Origin: Ziziphus jujuba
Lineage: Eukaryota; Streptophyta; Magnoliopsida; Rosales; Rhamnaceae
Assembly (NCBI RefSeq): GCF_031755915.1
Contig: NC_083381.1
Location: 3,360,501 to 3,424,500 of the forward strand
Length of the DNA stretch: 64,000 bases
Reading direction: 5' to 3'
In this document: one piece after another, positions 58,435-64,000 of the stretch
Layout of the letters: the number at the start of each line of letters is the position of its first letter
Numbering within the stretch: position 1 is the stretch's first letter
Notes under the pieces: model-generated
What the model was told of the DNA's origin: nothing
The model's database searches: none
What the model saw: the letters and a program-made list of their open reading frames with translations, nothing else
Made by a program: the position numbers and the translations under genes

Positions 58435-59400
58435 GCTTCTTGAGCACTATCCTTTTCAGTAGTATAGTCATACCTTGAGTAGCAAGTGATGCCTGTATGG
58501 TTTGATAAACCACAAATTTGACAAGCTTCCTTACTTTGGCTTTGTTGTTTTCTAGATCCTTTCCAATCATTATTGGTCTTTAAGTAACCTGTGGAATTTG
58601 AGGCATAATTATGGTTGCTATAAAAGTTAGAACGATTATGTGAAAAAAATTGAAAATCACATCCTCGTCCTCTACTCTGCCTCCAGGTCCTCCTCTCATA
58701 TTTCTCCCTCTTCGTCTTTGACCATAAAAAGCTTGATTATGATCAATAGAGGATTTCTCTTCTGCAAAGTAAACCTTTTCAAAATTTTGTAAAGAGAAAA
58801 TAAATTGATTAAATGAAGGATAAGGTGGTTTTGATAGAACCGCTTTCCTAATCCTTTTGAAAGTTGAAATACTTTGTCCACATCAGAGAGTGATTTTCCA
58901 ATGGTAATAAGTTTATCACAAATTGCTTTGAATTTGCGTATATATTCATCCAATGAAAGAGTTCCTTTTGATAAGCTATAGAGATTATTTTTAAGTTGAG
59001 CTTCACTATCCTTAGTGTTGGGCAGCAGCTGGTTATGAACTGCACTCCATAATGAATGAGCTGTTTCATCCCCGTGAATCATGGTGATAGTTTCTTCCTT
59101 CATATTTGCAAGAAGCCAAGATGTGAGCAGGCCATCATTCAAAATCCATTGGTCTTTGTTTGGATTTTTTATTTTCATTCTAGCAGAATCAAGAACTTCA
59201 TCAGGTGCTTTTTGAGAGTTTGTGAGATGATGTTCAATCCCAAGGCTTCGAATTAGTAGTAGAATTTGTGATTTCCAAATAAGAAAATTTGTGGGAGATA
59301 ATTGGATGGAAACCAAGCTAGAGCATTGGTGGAATGATTGAATGGAGAGTTTGGGTTCTTCAACAGATGGGACATTTGAAAAAACTTGCTCTGATACCAT
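58435..59400 (-). pseudogene. Copia gag, frameshifted
   Basis: The gag starts MVSEQVFSN at 59,400. The N-terminal part (to about 58,855) has the UBN2-type features of Copia gag: 'FLIWKSQIL', 'SLWSAVHNQLL', 'SLDEYIRKFKAICDKL'. Frame changes occur near 58,855 and again near 58,680. In the third frame a CCHC knuckle (CQICGLSNHTGITC) appears at about 58,500-58,540. It encodes the capsid/nucleocapsid of a retrotransposon particle but can no longer be translated whole. Confidence 0.8.
59388..59399 (-). other. Copia primer-binding site
   Basis: The minus strand reads TGGTATCAGAGC, complementary to the 3' end of plant initiator tRNA-Met, directly abutting the LTR. The gag ATG overlaps it: its A is the last LTR base (59,400) and TG are the first primer-site bases. 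Confidence 0.85.
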
Positions 59401-59705
59401 CTTAAAAAAAGCTAAATAAATATATATTGAAGGAATGATTGTATATCTTTTCACACCGTTTTTGGAATTACACGTATACATATATATAGACTTATATCAA
59501 CGGCTATAATTCTAATTAGGAAATATTTCTAAAGATTGGAAAACATATATTTGACTTGGTAATTACTTAGGACAGCCTAGCTGATTTGAATCCTTTTGAG
59601 ATTGCCATACATGCAACTCTATTTATGCCTAATGGCTTAATATGGTCCAGCGGTCTTGCAATATTGTCTCCTTGATTTGTGCTGTCAGTTTGAGCTCTCT
59701 TTTCT
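59400..59705 (-). repeat. Copia 5' LTR
   Basis: 306 bp, about 95% identical to the LTR at 31,959-32,264. On the minus strand it ends in TTTTTTAAGA, immediately followed by the primer site TGGTATCAGAGC. Its outermost base differs (AG instead of TG), which fits age-related decay. Confidence 0.85.
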
Positions 59706-59710
59706 AGAAG

Positions 59711-61140
59711 AGCTAATAGAGCCAAAGGAAACTAGATCTGTAGAAGGAAACCTCCGAGAAGTGTCGATTGTATGTAAGAAAGAAGTATGCATCCTCCCGG
59801 ACACTCAATCCCTTCTGACCCATGAGTTTGGGCATGTTCCGAACTTAGCTATTCGGGAAACATGTATTAGGTACATACTCAAAACCTTACAAATAGACTA
59901 GGTTCTACATGTGATAAATGGACCAAAACCTTACCAACCAATTTATTCACCATGTGAGTGCCAGCTTGAAACTACTCTTGTGCTTGAATGTTAGTGTGTC
60001 AGGACATAAAACATTAAGAGTATAGTTACAAAATTAAAACTATAGTGACAGTCTTTTCAATTCAACATGAGACTGGCCTTTTTTTTTTTTTTTTGGGTTC
60101 CTCAATGCATCATGGCTCAGACACCACTATGAATTCAATCATATAAATGATATTTACATATAATTGATTTTTTGGAAAATAACTCCCCATATTGTGGTGG
60201 AAGACATGACGTGGATAATCCAAATCACAAATCATTTTCTTTTTATTTAATTATTCTTATTTATCATATGTACCTACTTGGTTTCCTTTTTTTATTTTTA
60301 AAAATAAAAATCTATTATGAAAAAGTAAACTTTTAAAACTAGCCAATTAAACTACCATATAAGCATGTGGATTTCATTTTTTAATGTCCACATTAGTTTA
60401 TCTCCTAAAATAAGCTATTGAGAACTATCTCTCACAAGATCAATAATATACATATATATTTATAGTGTTAGCAGTAAAATATGGACATGCCATCTTTAAA
60501 CTAAATGTTAAATCAAATGAAAAATAAAATAAACATGCAAATGTAATTGAAGCATGTTGATGATGAAATTTGGGCAATTTGGCGAACTCTGAGCGCTGGC
60601 GAGGTTAAAAATAACTAGTCGTCTTTTTCTTTCGTTCGAGCAACTAAAGCCATAAAAAACCGTTAGTAGCCGTTAGTGTGGCAAAGGGTGCAATCATACC
60701 GACAATCAAGTCAACCATGTTTATCTCCAAAATGAACTCCACGCTCAAAGAATAATTTTAGAGATTCTAAATGGAAGAAGATGAAGTTTCTTACTAATGG
60801 ATAATAAAAGGATACATCCCTTACCTAACAAAACCCACTCAGGAATCATTTTAGGAACCCCAAGTGGTCCTATTTAGAAAAATCTCATTGAGTAATCCTA
60901 AAGCAAAGCCCAAAAAAACTTCATGTAAACCATTGGCAAACCAAACACATGCAAATAAAATTATCAATCCATGTAATAAAATAAATCCACAATGGCATAC
61001 AAATCCTTATACTATAATCACTAAACTAGAGGTAGTCATATACATGTCAAAACCACACATACATACGATAGTTACTATCATGTTCATAATTTAGATTAGA
61101 AAATTAGAAGATAACTATAAATTTAGGTTATACAACTTAT
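59711..61140. other. Intergenic DNA right of the Copia element
   Basis: No gene recognised. A short plus-strand frame (to 59,901) starts inside the Copia LTR and continues with an unrecognised Glu/Arg-rich reading; I regard it as chance. The stretch 60,560-60,770 is less AT-rich but has no feature I can name. Confidence 0.4.
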
Positions 61141-61149
61141 CCAAATGAA

Positions 61150-61640
61150 TCTGGTTAAAATAATGATAAGTGTAATGATATGTCCTGAGAAAATCTTTTT
61201 AATTTAAATTTTTGAATAGTTTGATCAAAGTTGACCAAATTATAATTTTTTTATTGTATAAAGTTTGACTTTTATTTTGGAGATGAAATTGAGCCTTGAA
61301 TCTTGTATGATCACATAATATTTATTGATACAAGTTCATAGACTAACAGCATATCTGATTCTAAATTACAAATCAAAAGTTATAGTTCTGCAAAATTTCA
61401 CATATGATATAAGTATAACATGTAAACTTATTTGTTTAATCCTATAATGGATCCAAGGTCCATATAAGGCCTAGAAATTAGTGCTTAGGATTTCTCATAT
61501 CTAAAAACTCTCCTAAAAGGTTAGAATTAACTACATACACCTAAAACACATGTAAAAGCCCCTTATCGCTAGAAATCACCTTGGACCACCATAGCTTCGC
61601 ATAACAATAGACCTATGTTGGATTCCTAAGAAGGCCCAAC
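61150..61640 (+). mobile_element. Old relic of the 3-kb LTR family
   Basis: 'gatcaaagttgacc', 'aaattgagccttgaatc', 'gatacaagttcatagactaacagc' and 'aaaagttatag' occur in the same order as the U3 start of element B's LTR ('ggtcaaagttgac', 'gaattgagctttgactc', 'gatacgagttcacagactagcggc', 'aaaagttatgg'). Heavily diverged and AT-biased; only the first few hundred bases of an LTR can be followed. Confidence 0.6.
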
Positions 61641-62900
61641 TTATGTTCATAAGGTATGGCTATAATTTAAAATGGATCTAACTAAATGAGCAAAGCATAT
61701 GTTTTTGAACTTGATTCTAGATGGTTTACGAGAATTGACTGTAAACCTTCCATCAATTGCAATTCGTTTAAAAAAAAAAGGTTGTGTCATTCCTATTTCA
61801 CAACTTTTATAATATGAAATTCAGAAGCACCAAAATGATCAAATTAATATTTCAAGATAGCAAGATGGGAATATATTTCAAAAGTGTTCTATTATTTAAA
61901 AATTGTTTTAGACAAATCATTCTTTTTTTCTTTTTTATCGTTTACAATAATGTCTCACCTTTATCACAATGCTCTAAACTCACGATCTTTCATGTGTAGA
62001 TGCTCTTTCATGTGTAGATGCGAGCAATTTATCAATTAAATCAATTTCACTTAATTTAAATAAATCATTTTAACAATTGAAAAAAATTAATAAATGAAAA
62101 TTTGATGTTCAATTAAATAATATTAAAATTTGAACAGTTTTTTTTTTTAATTACTATAATTAAAATGAAATACTTTATTCACGGATTAACCAGATTAATT
62201 CAATAGTTGGGATTATTTGTCAAAAATATTTGTTAAGATGTTGGGACAAATGGAATAAGCCTTTTATATGAATCTAATTAATAGAAAATTATTAAATTTA
62301 CTATATGAGAAATTTTTATGTGAAAAGTGCTAAGAATCATCATATTGATCCCATATAGATTTTTAAATTTAAATATTAATTGATAATGCATCAATAAATA
62401 AATATATTCCCATATAAGCATCTTAGTTTAATTAAATCAAATGTTCCCAAATAAGAAATCGACAATATATATGCATATAAAGTTTTAACTTACTGAGAAA
62501 TATCTATCAAATTGAATATAATGGGAAATCCGATGACATAATAAGTCATAAAACTTTTCTTTTTCTGTGATAAAATCAAGTCATAAAATTTGTTATGTCG
62601 CCGTATCTCCAATTAGGATAGTCAATTTATATATTAAGGTGCCAACTATAACATTTATCATGTTATTATATATCTCTCTTATTATAATTTGGGGAGATAA
62701 TACTTAGAAGATTATATTTCTCTGTTAATAAACTACATTTGCTTCTTATAATATAAAACTTTTATGTTATAAGAATGGAAAGTGGTATGATTCAGAAGAT
62801 ACCATGAAGACAAAACAATATTCGTATGAAAGCACTGAGGGATTCCAAACGCACTTTTCCATATTCATATCTCTCACACAGCAAAGCCTTCACAAAATTA
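61641..62900. other. AT-rich intergenic DNA
   Basis: Nothing recognised. Confidence 0.4.
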
Positions 62901-62916
62901 TTATTATTATTATTAT

Positions 62917-63000
62917 GAGATGAGCTTGTCTGAGTACTACAGTCTTCTTCTAGAGGCCCTCATGAATGATATTAGAGAGAGCAAAAGCAGATTAGCAAGT
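62917..63000 (+). other. Weak candidate for a first coding exon
   Basis: After a CA/CT-rich leader-like stretch ('atctctcacacagcaaagcc', 62,867-62,890) and an ATT repeat, an ATG opens MSLSEYYSLLLEALMNDIRE. It runs to a perfect-looking donor ('agcaa|gtaagt') near 62,999. No downstream exon is recognised before the window ends, and the sequence matches no family I know. Confidence 0.18.
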
Positions 63001-63009
63001 AAGTGATAA

Positions 63010-64000
63010 CTCTTTTGTCATGTTCTCTGAAAATGAAAGGTTTCAGTCTCCACTTAAACATCTTGTCTACCCTCAACCTTGTTTGATTAGCTTAATCAAC
63101 CCAACAAAAGCAAGATTGCTTTCTCCATAATTATCTCCATTAGATTAGTACATATTGCGGGTGCTTTTGCTAGAAGGTTAGGTATCTATTTGATTATATG
63201 TCGATATCAAACTATTTATTTTCCAAATTTTCAAGACCCATTCAGGTTCAAATATATGGATGATATATATAATAATATTATTGCTTTGCAGGTTTAAATT
63301 AAATTCGTGAGTTAACCAAACACATTTTGCTCCTCTAAATTTGGTTTCGTTTACTAATTGAGGCCCTTAAATTTTTTTTTCTTATGTCGTTTGCTATTTC
63401 CCGGCTTTGAAACCTTGGGACTTATACTCATCAAATTGAATATAAGTGTATATTATGTATATCATGCATGAGAGAACATTACGAATTGGAGAGAGAGAAA
63501 GATCAGACTAATAAAGAATAATTAATAGTGATATTGTTAAAAATAATAGCAACTTTTAGGTGCCATAATGGTTCAATTATTGGAAAGTCGTGCGAAACCA
63601 TGTACTCCAACATCTCTAACTTTCTAATGTGTTTGTGACATTACCACTTAAGAGTCTTCTCCTATTTTTCTATGCTATTATTTTTGGTTGGTCTTGTCGT
63701 ATTAACAGCCAATAATACACTTGTCTTTCTTAATTGTACACTAATCAAAACCATATATATGTCACTGTCCGTATAATCACAATGAAAGGAATTTAGTGGG
63801 AAGATTTGAATCTTTTTTATCTATTTTATATCTTATTAATTAAAAATTATCCACTAATCTTTTCAACTTTTTGAAGTTATACTTTTTAACTAATCCCTGA
63901 TACCATTTGGTTATTCCCCATGTAATATATCTACCACTCTCATTGTAACACTTGTCATACACTCGCAAAAAATAGTAAAATTCTTTATGAATCAAATAAA
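63010..64000. other. AT-rich DNA to window end
   Basis: No gene, RNA or element ends seen. Confidence 0.4.

Larger units (their letters stand above)
31959..59705 (-). mobile_element. Copia LTR retrotransposon, outer shell of the nest
   Basis: Removing the nested hAT and Gypsy insertions with their target duplications leaves about 4.88 kb, a normal Copia size. Order on the minus strand is LTR (59,705-59,400), primer site, gag, protease, integrase, reverse transcriptase, RNase H, polypurine tract and LTR (32,264-31,959). The putative target duplication is AGAAC/AGAAG (31,954-31,958 and 59,706-59,710, one mismatch). The two LTRs differ at about 14 of 306 positions by eye. Frameshifts, stops and a 40-bp duplication break every long domain, so it is an old, dead copy. 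Confidence 0.9.

Noticed and set aside
59656..59901. 81-codon plus-strand frame crossing the Copia LTR boundary
   Set aside because: Starts within the LTR on its antisense side; no recognised domain.

Overview
This is a stretch of an AT-rich nuclear genome from a flowering plant, almost certainly a dicot. The evidence is an EIX/Cf-type receptor-like protein gene, an intron-containing double-stranded-RNA-binding (DRB) gene, a relic of nuclear-encoded chloroplast ATP synthase gamma, and dense Copia, Gypsy and hAT insertions. The species cannot be fixed from sequence alone. Only two host genes look intact: a single-exon leucine-rich-repeat receptor-like protein (3,671-6,694, minus) and a four-coding-exon DRB protein of 518 aa (21,039-23,779, minus).

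Left part (1 to about 31.9 kb). 1-2 kb holds degenerate tandem repeats, followed by the receptor gene. Next come a broken ATP synthase gamma fragment (about 7.7-8.0 kb), a small foldback element (8.2-8.4 kb) and a decayed LTR element (8.7-11.4 kb). A 2,989-bp solo LTR (11,416-14,404) with a perfect 5-bp target duplication follows. 15.7-16.6 kb is a duplicated segment. AT-rich repeat debris then surrounds the DRB gene and fills 26.3-31.9 kb, including a long inverted repeat at 30.5-31.1 kb.

Central part (31,959-59,705) is one nested transposon stack. An old minus-strand Copia element of about 4.9 kb, with LTRs roughly 5% different, was hit twice inside its RNase H region. One hit is a hAT transposon (32,377-37,782; 8-bp target duplication GTTTGAAG). 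The other is a Gypsy-type LTR element, here called A (37,920-55,368; target duplication GATTG). A second, plus-strand relative, called B (43,268-52,991; target duplication AAAAC), sits inside A's right-hand LTR. LTR divergence agrees with this order: about 14 differences in 306 bp (Copia), about 3 substitutions plus one indel in 3.0 kb (A), one in 3,016 bp (B).

A and B are the most interesting objects. Both carry 3-kb LTRs, a tRNA-Met-type primer site and a polypurine tract. Their coding part runs from gag/protease straight to the 3' end, so no reverse transcriptase is present. B is also scrambled: an RNase H/integrase fragment sits upstream of a headless gag. Even so B has almost identical LTRs, so it moved very recently and must have been mobilised in trans. 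All LTR copies carry a dense W-box cluster at the start of U3 and paired G-box motifs.

Right part (59.7-64.0 kb) has no convincing gene. It contains an old relic of the same LTR family (about 61.15-61.64 kb) and a weak candidate first exon near 62.9 kb.
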